Shown here one piece after another: positions 1 through 9,829 of a DNA stretch of 25,708 bases. Position numbers and translations under genes: made by a program. Origin of the DNA: Paulinella micropora (Eukaryota > Cercozoa > Imbricatea > Euglyphida); the NCBI GenBank assembly GCA_009731375.1, contig BJOX01000045.1, positions 6,658 through 32,365 on the forward strand, given 5' to 3'. The stretch's first letter is position 1; each line of letters begins with the position of its first letter. The notes under the pieces are model-generated. The model ran no database searches and was not told the DNA's origin. It saw nothing but the letters and a program-made list of their open reading frames with translations.

Positions 1-322
1 CTAATCCTCTCCTTGGTTCTGTGCGTGCACGTGCCTCCTCAACAGAGTCTGGATTGGGGCGGCCTACCCAAAGTTTCTTCATGCCAGGATTGCCAGTGCT
101 GTCAAAGTTTTGAACGATATGGGGGGGTAACTCACCGAGAGAATGTCTGTTTGGAATGGAAATTCTGCAACTCAACTCTCCCCATTTTTCGTTTTCGCGG
201 ACCTCCTTGTCAGTTTTCCAGTCCTCCTTTCCATTTTTGCAGAGTACCAACCAAAAAATGTTGTCAGTGTCATCTTTTCGATACCCTAACAGCTTTATCA
301 TCGGATTCTCTTGCTCAGCCAT
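1..322 (-). CDS. Partial ORF, N-terminal 107 residues of an unknown protein
   Basis: Reading the minus strand from the ATG at 322-320, all 107 codons to the window edge are open, so the C-terminus lies outside the window. The protein starts MAEQENPMIKLLGYRKDD and is hydrophilic, with a normal mixed composition quite unlike the low-complexity ORFs nearby. Residues 9-45 (KLLGYR, then FWLVLCKNGKEDW) loosely recall the strand layout of a chromodomain (a YLVKW-like strand followed by an acidic or Trp stretch), but the aromatic cage is not convincing, so I assign no function. There is no signal peptide or membrane segment. The ATG is chosen because it is the first in this open frame; an upstream exon cannot be excluded. 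The plus-strand ORF over the same bases is Cys-rich and judged a shadow. Confidence 0.45.
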   Translation of the reverse strand, partial: MAEQENPMIKLLGYRKDDTDNIFWLVLCKNGKEDWKTDKEVRENEKWGELSCRISIPNRHSLGELPPHIVQNFDSTGNPGMKKLWVGRPNPDSVEEARARTEPRRGL

Positions 323-504
323 GTCTCTAGTGTCTGGAGCTAGCGAAGTAACAGCGAGTGCGCAGTGCAGACTTCCAGCGAAAAAGGCTTGGTAATCTGC
401 GCTGGTTACGGATGGGGAAAAAATGGCACTGACCGTAATTTCCGGTTTTTTTACTCAGGCCGCTGGGGAGCTTCACGGGGGAAGCCCATACACCATTTCT
501 CTTG
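323..504. other. Gene-less spacer
   Basis: This stretch between the minus-strand ORF and the satellite array would hold that gene's 5' region. I see no clear TATA box, repeat or RNA gene. The short ORFs on both strands have no recognisable content. Confidence 0.3.
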
Positions 505-2345
505 CTTTTCTTATGTTCGACACTTGTTTTTGTCCTTTTTTTTGTTACATATTCCTTCCTTACATCACCTTGAATGATTCTGTACCATTTTCTTCTTGTT
601 TTCTTGCTTGATTTCATCATTCATATTGACCAAGTAACTAATTTCTGCAAAGTGATTGCAGAATTTGTTTTGTTTTCGGTTGGTTCTTTGTCTATGCGTA
701 TGTTTATTATATTATTATGTTGTAGACTCTTTTATTACACCATAATGAAGGATTTTTTCAATTATCCCATCACGTATCTTTGTTTCTTGTGTGAAACTGT
801 CACCCACTACGAACTTGCATGCAAGTAGCCGCCATTTTTTTTCCTGCTGTTTGTGTTGCCTGTTCTTATGTTTGCAGTATTTTTTTTGTTAAACATGCCT
901 TACCTACATCACAGTGAAGGATTCTGCCTTGTTTTCTGCCTGTTTTCTTGCTTGGTTGCAATATTCACGTTACCAAAGTAACTAATTTCTGCAAAGTGAT
1001 TGCAGAATTTGTTTTGTTTTCGGTTGGTTCTTTGTCTATGCTTATGTTCATTATATTATTGTGTTGTAGATTCTTTTATTGCACCATAATGAAGGATTTT
1101 TTCATTATCCCATCACGTATCTTTGTTTCTTCTGTGAAACTGTCACTCACTACCAACTTGCATGCAAGTAGCCGCCATTTTTTTTTCTGTTGTCTGTGTT
1201 GCCTGTTCTTATGTTTGCAGTATTTTTGTTGAACATTCCTTACCTACATCACAGTGAAGGATTCTGTCTTGTTTTTTTCTTGTTTTCTTGCTTGGTTGCA
1301 ATATTCACGTTCACCAAGTAACTAATTTCTGCAAAGTGATTGCAGAATTTGTTTTGTTTTCGGTTGGTTCTTTGTCTATGCTTATGTTTATTATATTATT
1401 GTGTTGTAGATTCTTTTAATACACCTTAATGAAGGATTCTGTCTTGTTTTTTTTTATTGTTTTCTTGCTTGGTTGCAATATTCACGTTCAGCAGGTAACT
1501 AATTTCTGCAAAGTGATTGCAGAATTTGTTTTGTTTTCGGTTGGTTCTTTGTCTATGCTTATGTTTATTATATTATTGTGTTGTAGATTCTTTTACTACA
1601 CCTTAATGAAGGATTCTGTCTTGTTTTTCCTTGTTTTCTTGCTTGGTTGCAATATTCACGTTCAGCAGGTAACTCATTTCTGCAAAGTGATTGCAGAATT
1701 TGTTTTGTATTCGGTTGGTTCTTTGTCTATGCTTATGTTTATTGTATTATTGTGTCGTAGATCTTTTACTACACCTTAATGAAGGATTCTGTCTTGTTTT
1801 TTTCTTGTTTTCTTGCTTGGTTGCAATACTCACGTTCAGCAGGTAACTAACTTCTGCAAAGTGATTGCAGAATTTGTTTTGTTTGCGGTTGGTTCTTTGT
1901 CTATGCTTATGTTTATTATATTATTGTGTTGTAGATTCTTTTATTACACCATAATGAAGGATTCTATCTTGTTTTTTTTTTCTTGTTTTCTTGCTTGCTT
2001 TCAACATTCAGACTGGCATCATACATACATGCATACATACATGCATACATACATGCATACATGCATGCATACATACACACTTATGTTTGTATTATTTTTT
2101 TGTTGTTCATTCCTTTGCTACATCATAACGAAGGACTTTTATCGATTTTCATGTCAATTACTTTGTTTTTTTTTGTTAAACTGTCATCCATACATGCATA
2201 CATGCATACATGCATAGATACATACATACTTACAAGCATACATACATACACACTTTTGTTTTTAATATTTTTCTTGTTGTACATTCCTTACTTACATCAT
2301 AATACAGGATTCTATACAATTTGTTTCTATTTTTATTGCTTTCAA
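505..2345. repeat. AT-rich tandem satellite array, 175-bp monomer with 340-bp higher-order units
   Basis: A T-rich unit recurs head to tail. Its most conserved part is a perfect inverted repeat, TTCTGCAA-AGTGA-TTGCAGAA, found at 643-663, 987-1007, 1327-1347, 1504-1524, 1678-1698 and 1852-1872. Spacings are about 344 and 340 for the first two intervals, then 177, 174 and 174. The long units carry an extra segment (roughly 760-905 and 1105-1245, containing TTGCATGCAAGTAGCCGCC) that the short units lack. Degenerate partial units interrupted by (CATA)n continue to about 2345. The repeated ORFs reading VTNFCKVIAEFVLF are by-products of the repeat, because translation would run through units without any domain. 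Confidence 0.85.
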
Positions 2346-2417
2346 GCATCACTACGAATACATACAGTTATGCATGCATGCTCTGTGTCTACCAGGGCCT
2401 GCTCCCCGCAGGCTATC

Positions 2418-4786
2418 ATGCGCGCTGGCATATTGCTATGGTCAGCTGCACCTCTATTCATACGCTTGCAAAGCTTTACTAGTCAGCAAATCGACCCGCT
2501 TGCCAGATTCAGGAAACAACCTACCGTAGTCCCAGACGCAGCTAGTAGAGCTGACCCGCCTCCCGCTGTGCCCCCTGTCCTAGTTAACAATGTGGCGAGG
2601 TTCAAACGTGCCACTGCTGCTGATAATGTGAATATTCCTACTATTGCCAGCGATCCGCTCGCCAGGTTCAAACGTCAGCGAAAATCTGAAAGCTCCAGCA
2701 TTTCCTCTTCCCCATCAGCCTGCAACTTCTAGCAGCAGCAGCAGTAGCTATAGCATAGGTGGGCTGAACTACCTCCCCCCAACGCTCCTAACCTTTTCAA
2801 CACGATTCTACCCACTCTCCACAATGAAACCCTCACGCCTGGAGGCCCTGTTTCATCCGGGGAGATCACAACCGCAGAGAAAGCCGCACTGCCTCTCCAT
2901 ATTCGGTACAATGCACCAATCAAGAGACGGCTTGCCGCCTGTAAGACCGCAAGAACTTACACTTATACTAAAAGAAAGAGGGGAATACCTAGAGAGGTCA
3001 GACCCGGCGCACGAGAGCGCCTGCTTGGTATGACTCTTGCACATCTTGACCATTCGATTCACTCTGTCTGCTGCGCTGGGGGTTATTGCTACATGTTTGT
3101 GTCAACCGAGCTCTGCGTGCAGGCTCGCATCAACAATATCTGCAAATCGCTCAAAGAGCTAACGGCCTGGCTGTGTTCGCAGTTGGAAGCGTTCGATAGT
3201 AGTCAAGGGCGACATTACCGAATTCGGGGTAGGAAAGTTTGTCGCAAAATGTGGATGAAGTTCTTTGGTGTTGGGGAGAGGACTATGCGGCGTGCGCTGA
3301 AGCTTTATAACAACAATAAGACTTTCTACGTCCACGCAGGGCCACTTGCCGGCCGCATCGTCCAGGATGATTGGATTTATTCAATCATGTTTGATTACTT
3401 TGAGAAGAACGTGCAAGTCATTGCCGATGGTATTTGGCACTTGCAAAAGGTAGATGATTTTGAGCCTATGTATAAGTACATATGTGAGCAGTGGGTAGTG
3501 GATATCCCGTTCGTCGGCCGCGCTCCCGGACCCCCTCCCCGCAGAGAGGCAGTGAAGATGGTACGAAAGCGAGATTGGTCGCATGTCAAGGAGATGAGAG
3601 TTGGTGAGTTTGGCATCTGCAACACTTGCTTTGAGCTTCAGCGAGTGCGTGACGAGGGGTTTACTGGTGAGAGGGACGCACAGGACTGGCAGGTGGCTAA
3701 TAACTTACACCACAAAATTCACCAGATCTGCCGTAAGCAACATCAGAACCGTATTGCACAAGCCGCTGTTGTATACAAGTGGTTGTCCTGCTTTACAATT
3801 GATATGTCACGGCCCTTCTATATTCCGTCCGCACGCCGGGTTCTAGATGACTTCAAGGGCAAACATGTCATGGAGCTTATGTGGGGCGGGTCTATTAACT
3901 TCGGAGGAAAGATAGAGTATATCATCGTCCACGGTCCCGGTATTACGCATGGGGCAAACTCGAACATTACGTTTCTCTATCATATCCTCAGAGCGGATCT
4001 GTTTGACCCAAAGACAATGGCATCTAGCGAGTTGGATTTGGAAGTCGACGGGGCGGGCGATAACACTGCTAAGGTAGGTGCAATGGAAAGATACGGTACG
4101 TACAAACCGCTGCCCGCGCCACCACACACACAATATCCAGGATCAGCGGCACTATATCACGAGATATTTCGGGTGGAACAAGACCATGACAACCACTAAT
4201 ATCGCGCAGGGTTTGTATAAAATGATGCTCGGGTATCGTAATAGCGGCAATCGGGTAGTTTTGCTTTTGCTGACAAAAAATTACGACTGGGAAGATTATT
4301 TCTCGCCTTGTGAAAACCCGAACATGAAATATACGAACAAACCTCTGTCGTGGAAGTACCAAGCTTCTGCAGAGGAAGGCGGCATGCCTACTGCAGAGTA
4401 CAAGCAGCATGGTGATGCTGATCTGCACTGGTGCGGGGAAGGTGGTGTTCCCGGTGCACCCCAGCTGAAGGCTTACTTGCGCCCCCCCAGTCAAACTCAG
4501 GCCAACTGAGCTCCCACCAGAGAATTGGGTTACAGAGAAAAAGCGGGCAGATCTCCATGAAATTTTCAATTGCAAGCCTGGCTACATGTCAGAAGAGGAA
4601 ATCGAATGGATGAAAGAAGTTATGTCCACTTTCACCATCACTCGCATCCACAGGGATGGAGTATACGGACAGGATGGGCTGCCAGGTTATCCTGCTCACT
4701 TGGGGCCATGTGTGGACAGGAAGGGCCATGCGTGGCTAGCTAACAACATCAGGGTGCTAGATGAGCTGCCTGAAGGGGACCTGTGG
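2418..4786 (+). CDS. Transposase-like gene (DUF7869-type), split by candidate introns, 3' end lost in gap
   Basis: Open frames on one strand give a coherent protein. The N-terminus (ATG at 2418) carries three ARF motifs (DPLARFRKQ, NNVARFKR, DPLARFKR). After a linker come GRKVCRKMWMKFFGVGERTM (about 3225-3284) and a Cys motif, FGICNTCFELQRVRDEGF, followed by a His/Arg-rich helix (about 3607-3760). Next are FTIDMSRPFYIP, the strand VDGAGDN (about 4044-4064) and, in a second frame, YDWEDYFSP and LSWKY. This order (VCR-x-F-x-x-x-x-G, CNTC, iD, vDgxxDN, then a Trp-rich C-terminal part) matches, as I know it, the DUF7869 transposon-associated family of protists and algae, probably an RNase H-fold DDE domain. 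The family's usual GHTHED motif is not seen, so the copy may be deleted or inactive. The frames join by three phase-compatible gaps listed separately; decay by frameshift in C-runs is the alternative. The family call is from memory of motif patterns. Confidence 0.55.
2666..2758 (+). other. Candidate intron 1 of the transposase-like gene
   Basis: GT at 2666 (CCAG|GTTCAA) and AG at 2757-2758 (GCATAG|GTGG) enclose 93 nt with a pyrimidine stretch. Removal joins AG to G (Arg) and keeps the frame open from the ARF repeats into the long downstream frame, which otherwise meets stops at 2730, 2745 and 2751. The donor is weak, and one base missing from the C6 run near 2780 would also explain part of the shift. 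Confidence 0.3.
4074..4209 (+). other. Candidate intron 2 of the transposase-like gene
   Basis: GT at 4074 (AAG|GTAGGT, a good donor) and AG at 4208-4209 (CGCGCAG|GGT) enclose 136 nt. Splicing is phase 0 and moves from the frame ending in GDNTAK to the frame beginning GLYKMM. Unspliced, the first frame stops at 4197-4199. Confidence 0.4.
4442..4490 (+). other. Candidate 49-nt intron or C-run frameshift
   Basis: GT at 4442 (GAAG|GTGGTG) and AG at 4489-4490 (CCCCCAG|TCAA) would join G to TC and continue as VKLRPTELPPENW. The alternative is one extra C in the C7 run at 4482-4488, which gives the same downstream frame. 49 nt is short for an intron, so the homopolymer indel is equally likely. Confidence 0.25.
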
Positions 4787-5709
4787 NNNNNNNNNNNNNN
4801 NNNNNNNNNNNNNNNNNNNNNNNNNNNNNNNNNNNNNNNNNNNNNNNNNNNNNNNNNNNNNNNNNNNNNNNNNNNNNNNNNNNNNNNNNNNNNNNNNNNN
4901 NNNNNNNNNNNNNNNNNNNNNNNNNNNNNNNNNNNNNNNNNNNNNNNNNNNNNNNNNNNNNNNNNNNNNNNNNNNNNNNNNNNNNNNNNNNNNNNNNNNN
5001 NNNNNNNNNNNNNNNNNNNNNNNNNNNNNNNNNNNNNNNNNNNNNNNNNNNNNNNNNNNNNNNNNNNNNNNNNNNNNNNNNNNNNNNNNNNNNNNNNNNN
5101 NNNNNNNNNNNNNNNNNNNNNNNNNNNNNNNNNNNNNNNNNNNNNNNNNNNNNNNNNNNNNNNNNNNNNNNNNNNNNNNNNNNNNNNNNNNNNNNNNNNN
5201 NNNNNNNNNNNNNNNNNNNNNNNNNNNNNNNNNNNNNNNNNNNNNNNNNNNNNNNNNNNNNNNNNNNNNNNNNNNNNNNNNNNNNNNNNNNNNNNNNNNN
5301 NNNNNNNNNNNNNNNNNNNNNNNNNNNNNNNNNNNNNNNNNNNNNNNNNNNNNNNNNNNNNNNNNNNNNNNNNNNNNNNNNNNNNNNNNNNNNNNNNNNN
5401 NNNNNNNNNNNNNNNNNNNNNNNNNNNNNNNNNNNNNNNNNNNNNNNNNNNNNNNNNNNNNNNNNNNNNNNNNNNNNNNNNNNNNNNNNNNNNNNNNNNN
5501 NNNNNNNNNNNNNNNNNNNNNNNNNNNNNNNNNNNNNNNNNNNNNNNNNNNNNNNNNNNNNNNNNNNNNNNNNNNNNNNNNNNNNNNNNNNNNNNNNNNN
5601 NNNNNNNNNNNNNNNNNNNNNNNNNNNNNNNNNNNNNNNNNNNNNNNNNNNNNNNNNNNNNNNNNNNNNNNNNNNNNNNNNNNNNNNNNNNNNNNNNNNN
5701 NNNNNNNNN

Positions 5710-5739
<30 letters not shown>
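4787..5739. other. Assembly gap (923 N) followed by a 30-base poly-C run
   Basis: N from 4787 to 5709, then C at 5710-5739. The gap removes the 3' end of the transposase-like gene. ORFs drawn through it are meaningless. Confidence 0.95.
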
Positions 5740-5743
<4 letters not shown>

Positions 5744-5992
5744 GTAGTGGCCGGTGCGGTAGGCCCAGGTGCCACCCGGACCTCATAAGTGAGGGAAATT
5801 AAGTAAAATTAATAAAATTAAAATGTTTTTATTGTTTTCCTGTGAATTTGCAATGATTTACGTAATTTTATAATGTTTTGAAAAAATCGACTTCATATAG
5901 CTTCATTTAGCTTCAAACGTAGACTTGCCTCCTTCCGAAAAAAATGTTTTGGAGTGTATCACTTCTTTCTCGCTTCGCACGTGGCAATCGAA
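5740..5992. other. AT-rich spacer upstream of the SAM-domain ORF
   Basis: Apart from the first 45 bases, which are GC-rich, the stretch is strongly AT-rich with TTTAT and AATTA tracts. It probably contains the promoter or 5' UTR of the next gene, but no defined element is visible. Confidence 0.3.
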
Positions 5993-6565
5993 ATGACGTA
6001 TCCGCGCTACAGCCTGCGGAAGGGAGACATGACGGAGGATTTGCATCAAATTCAACTCATGCGGCAGCGATTCTGGAACTCCACTTCGAACCAGATTCTG
6101 GAAATGCAAGATTACAACATGTCTTCGTTACAACAGAGAGGGGAAGCTGAACATGGCCTTGGTCTGGCATGGGAAATCTCTAATGACTTTTACAGAACCT
6201 TTCTCATAGTGACGATTATTCTTGTATCACTAATTTTTCTGCTATCAGTTGTTATCCATTGTAGTAATCCTGCAAACGCGGAGGCAAACAGCCATGAACT
6301 TGATAGCTCAAGGTTAGCGTCTGAGATAGAAGTGGAATATCGAGCCATGCAAGAGTTTTGTTCTCACAATGACCTTACGCAGCTCTACCAGCGCTTGAAA
6401 ATGGAGGGTCTTAATCAAAGAATGCTCTTGGAGAGTATCCAGCAACCGCTTTTGCTGAATGAGATTCTCAAAGATGCTGGTATAAAAAAACCTGGAGAGC
6501 GGTTGGCTTTAATTAATGCTCTTCGAGATGCCAGCGGAGCGCAGACCGTACCTACTGACAAATGA
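5993..6565 (+). CDS. Single-pass membrane protein with a C-terminal SAM-like domain
   Basis: This is a 190-residue open frame starting at the ATG at 5993 (MTYPRYSLRKGD) and ending at TGA 6563-6565. The frame is open further upstream but has no other ATG there; GTG at 5954 is not a plausible eukaryotic start. Residues 69-90 (FLIVTIILVSLIFLLSVV) form a clear membrane helix with no cleavable signal peptide ahead of it. Residues about 118-180 resemble a SAM domain: LYQRLKMEGL, then the hallmark C-terminal helix AGIKKPGERLALINAL. SAM domains mediate protein or RNA interactions; here the domain would follow one membrane anchor. The N-terminal 60 residues are polar and helical. Composition is normal, unlike the surrounding repeats. 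The SAM match is from pattern memory only. It could be one exon of a longer gene. Confidence 0.6.
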   Translation: MTYPRYSLRKGDMTEDLHQIQLMRQRFWNSTSNQILEMQDYNMSSLQQRGEAEHGLGLAWEISNDFYRTFLIVTIILVSLIFLLSVVIHCSNPANAEANSHELDSSRLASEIEVEYRAMQEFCSHNDLTQLYQRLKMEGLNQRMLLESIQQPLLLNEILKDAGIKKPGERLALINALRDASGAQTVPTDK

Positions 6566-6739
6566 GACCAAGGTCCCTAAGTTCGAGAAGCACAAGGAGT
6601 TCATTGACGAGGTCCGAACATTGACGAAGTGATCGTCACCAACAAAGCACAGGCGTACGATTTTTGTAAAACGTATTAATATTATATATATCCTGAGTGT
6701 GATTTTTTTTTCCTCAATTTAGTTTTAATACCAATTGAG
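6566..6739 (+). other. 3' flank of the SAM ORF with an alternative-frame extension
   Basis: A second frame overlapping the ORF end stays open to TGA at 6629 and reads TKVPKFEKHKEFIDEV, a plausible acidic/basic helix. The real C-terminus may therefore have been cut short by a frameshift. The rest is AT-rich, with no AATAAA directly downstream. Confidence 0.25.
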
Positions 6740-6992
6740 TACAATAATACTACTGTGGACATTCAAGTGGCAAAACATTCAAACTTTGACCTCATCTTCT
6801 CAATCAATATTTGAAATAAGGAAATGCAGCGCACACCGTTGGAAAGCTCTTGTCCTAAGCTTTCCGTTGGAAAGCTCTTGTCCTAAGCTTTCCAATGCTC
6901 AGGCTTCAGATTTGTCGTATCACTTAGATTGTTGGAGAACGATGAGATCAAAGTTGGATACTTTGCCACTTGAATGTCCACAGTAATATTGT
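6740..6992. mobile_element. Fold-back (MITE-like) element 1
   Basis: The ends are long imperfect inverted repeats: GTGGACATTCAAGTGGCAAA near 6754-6773 faces its exact complement near 6962-6981, and the match extends to about 60 bp per arm (CTTTGA...CTCATC...TTCTC). Inside is a directly duplicated 28-bp unit containing GGAAAGCTCTTGTCCTAAGC (about 6839-6894), itself an inverted repeat. There is no coding capacity. The target-site duplication is not clear (TA or TACAAT-like ends). It shares core motifs with the element at 23136-23352. Confidence 0.7.
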
Positions 6993-7375
6993 ATTTTTGT
7001 TAGAACCACAAGTCATTAATCATGAGAACGAGAAGTTATTAATACAGGGATTCTAAAATGCCATTGTAATATACGTTAGTAGTACAGAGGCATTTTAGAG
7101 GTCGCCCGGCCGGTCCCGGAAAGGCAAAGTGGAAATAAATCCTTTAGCGGGATTTTCCTTAATGGTTCGCCTTTCAATAAAAGTGATGATTGCGTAGATT
7201 GAAGTATCATAGCGCACCGTAATTACTAGATTATTTAATTAGTCTAACACTTTTACCTGGAATTGCTGTTGCTACCTGTCAACCTTGCAGCAACAAGCTT
7301 AGTCAGCAGATCAGTTCTTCTCGAAGAGAATGATTGCAAGAGGACGAACTTAAATGATGTAACTTCAACTCACAG
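6993..7375. other. Spacer with small inverted repeats and two AATAAA motifs
   Basis: CTAAAATGCC at 7053-7062 is inverted at 7089-7098. An imperfect hairpin spans about 7118-7175 (GGAAAGGCAAAG...TTCGCCTTTC). AATAAA occurs at 7134-7139 and 7176-7181 and could serve as poly(A) signals for an upstream plus-strand transcript. A frame from 7263 runs into the next candidate exon but is not recognisable. Confidence 0.3.
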
Positions 7376-7437
7376 GAAGAAGCTAAGCGAGCTGGTGTGC
7401 ACGTCGAAAGAGGCGCTGAGCAAGTTCGTGCATAACT
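7376..7437 (+). CDS. Candidate exon (KKLSELVCTSKEALSKFVHN)
   Basis: A 3' splice site, AACTCACAG, ends at 7375, and a consensus 5' site, GTATGT, begins at 7438, where the microsatellite starts. The 62 nt carry 1 + 20 codons + 1 and read as an amphipathic helix with no low complexity. The leftover T joins GC of the next candidate exon to make Cys, so the phases agree. The helical, Cys-containing text suggests part of an alpha-helical bundle, but I do not recognise the family. The upstream exon is unknown. Confidence 0.4.
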
Positions 7438-7501
7438 GTATGTATGTATTCATGTATACGCATGTATATATATATATATATATATCATATATATATATAT
7501 C

Positions 7502-7562
<61 letters not shown>
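7438..7562. repeat. Compound microsatellite (GTAT)n-(AT)n-(GT)n
   Basis: GTATGTAT at the exon edge passes into (TA)n with two TCAT interruptions and then (GT)n. If the flanking exons are real, this is intronic. Confidence 0.9.
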
Positions 7563-7564
<2 letters not shown>

Positions 7565-7622
7565 GATGAATAGATGATATCGTTGCCACGGTCTGTATAT
7601 ATGGTGTTTATCATATCTACAG

Positions 7623-7729
7623 GCAGCAGCAAGGTCAGCAGGAGCAGGTGCAGCAACCTGAAGCTAAGCGCGGCCGTGCAGCTCGCCGCGGACGGCGTGG
7701 CAGTGGTCGTAGCGCACATCGTGCTGCAG
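7623..7729 (+). CDS. Candidate exon (KLSAAVQLAADGVAVVVAHI)
   Basis: It is bounded by ATATCTACAG (ending 7622) and CTGCAG|GTAACA (donor at 7730). The 107 nt are 2 + 35 codons, ending in phase 0. The first half is basic (SSKVSRSRCS); the second half is a hydrophobic, Ala/Val-rich helix. GC content rises sharply over this stretch relative to the flanking AT/ACT repeats, as expected of an exon. The family is unknown. The next exon would have to start in phase 0; the weak candidate at 15613 does. A retroelement occupies the putative intron between them. Confidence 0.4.
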
Positions 7730-7744
7730 GTAACACGCTCCTCC

Positions 7745-8799
<1,055 letters not shown>

Positions 8800-8800
<1 letters not shown>

Positions 8801-9028
8801 CTTCTCTGTCAATGGCTGATGCATTTCTGCACATGCGCCTCCATCGTCTCACCCGTGAGGGGAGTACGAAGAATTGACGATAGGCTCTAATGACAGCCCC
8901 GCAAGGGCAGTTCCAACACTTCCAGACGGACCGGTATGTTCAATGAAAATACTGGTGGCACCGACGGGAATCGAACTGGCGACAGGGCCCAGATGGTAGA
9001 ACTTGACCACTGGGCTATCACGGTGTCC
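8800..9028 (-). mobile_element. tRNA-derived SINE
   Basis: On the minus strand the element begins GGACACCGTGATAGCCCAGT. It has a pol III A box, TAGCCCAGTGG (9017-9007), and a B box, AGTTCGATTCC (8977-8967), about 30 nt apart, followed by GGTGCCACC. A unique body of about 150 bp ends in a (TTA)n tail (8800 down to 8766). The T-stem does not pair properly, so this is a tRNA-like head and not a working tRNA. A fixed head, a body and a simple-repeat tail are the SINE layout. Confidence 0.65.
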
Positions 9029-9081
<53 letters not shown>

Positions 9082-9117
9082 TGTTGTTGTTGTTGTTGTT
9101 GTTCTTTTTGTTGTACA

Positions 9118-9166
<49 letters not shown>

Positions 9167-9167
9167 G

Positions 9168-9230
<63 letters not shown>

Positions 9231-9237
9231 TAATAAT
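9029..9237. repeat. (AAT)n and (GTT)n arrays
   Basis: (AAT)n 9029-9080, (GTT)n 9081-9105, the junction ACAATT, then (AAT)n 9119-9237 with one interruption. Confidence 0.9.
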
Positions 9238-9291
9238 AAAATTTAAACAAAATGATTAAAGTGCAAGATGGTGTGTGGCTACGGCCTTCAC

Positions 9292-9328
<37 letters not shown>

Positions 9329-9552
9329 CTTGTTCAATTTAATAATAATGAGTACAAAATTTAAACAAAGTGATTAAAATGCAATATGGTGTGTGGCTAC
9401 TGTTGTCGTTGTTGTTGCTGTTGTTTTTGTTGTTGTTGTTGTTGTCGTTGTTGTTGTCGTTGTTGTTGTTGTTGTCAATTGAATAATAATAATAATTGAA
9501 ATTTAAACAAAATGATTAAAGTGCAAGATGGTGTGTGGCTACTGCCTTCACT
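9238..9552. repeat. Three copies of a 50-bp unit alternating with (GTT)n and (AAT)n
   Basis: Copies at 9238-9292, 9356-9401 and 9499-9552 share AATTTAAACAAARTGATTAA and TGGTGTGTGGCTAC. Each follows (AAT)n; the first two precede (GTT)n. The third continues into unique sequence to about 9660. On the minus strand the unit ends in (ATT)n, like a retroelement 3' tail. Confidence 0.75.
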
Positions 9553-9670
9553 TGCCACTTTCATTCCCGGCTTACGGGACGCCAGAGCCTGCTTAAAAAA
9601 CTACAGATCTCTAGTGCTCAGAAACAAATAATAAAGAAAGAAGGAAGGGAGCAAAGAATGTGTCTTATAG

Positions 9671-9798
9671 TTCTTGTTGTTGAAGTTGTTGTTGTAGTTG
9701 TTGTTGTTGTTGTTGTTGTTGTCTTCGTCGTCGTCGTCGTCTTCGTCGTCGTCGTCGTTGGCGGCGGTGGTGGTGTTGATCGTCGTCGTCGTCGAGGC
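9671..9798. repeat. (GTT)n/(GTC)n microsatellite
   Basis: A simple GTT array grades into GTC and GGC triplets. No gene. Confidence 0.85.
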
Positions 9799-9829
9799 TT
9801 CCCTTGTTAAGTTTTTGCCAAGGATGTAT

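Noticed and set aside
574-2217. Membrane-protein-like ORFs repeating VTNFCKVIAEF
   Set aside because: They are translations of the 175-bp satellite; each ends within one or two units.
4586-5802. Long ORFs across the N gap ending in poly-Pro or poly-Gly
   Set aside because: Most of their length is N; only the part before 4787 is informative and it belongs to the transposase-like gene.
6735-6986. 83-residue ORF
   Set aside because: It lies entirely within the fold-back element and spans its inverted arms.
8951-9028. Functional tRNA gene
   Set aside because: A and B boxes are present, but the T-stem does not pair and a body with a (TTA)n tail follows; a SINE fits better.
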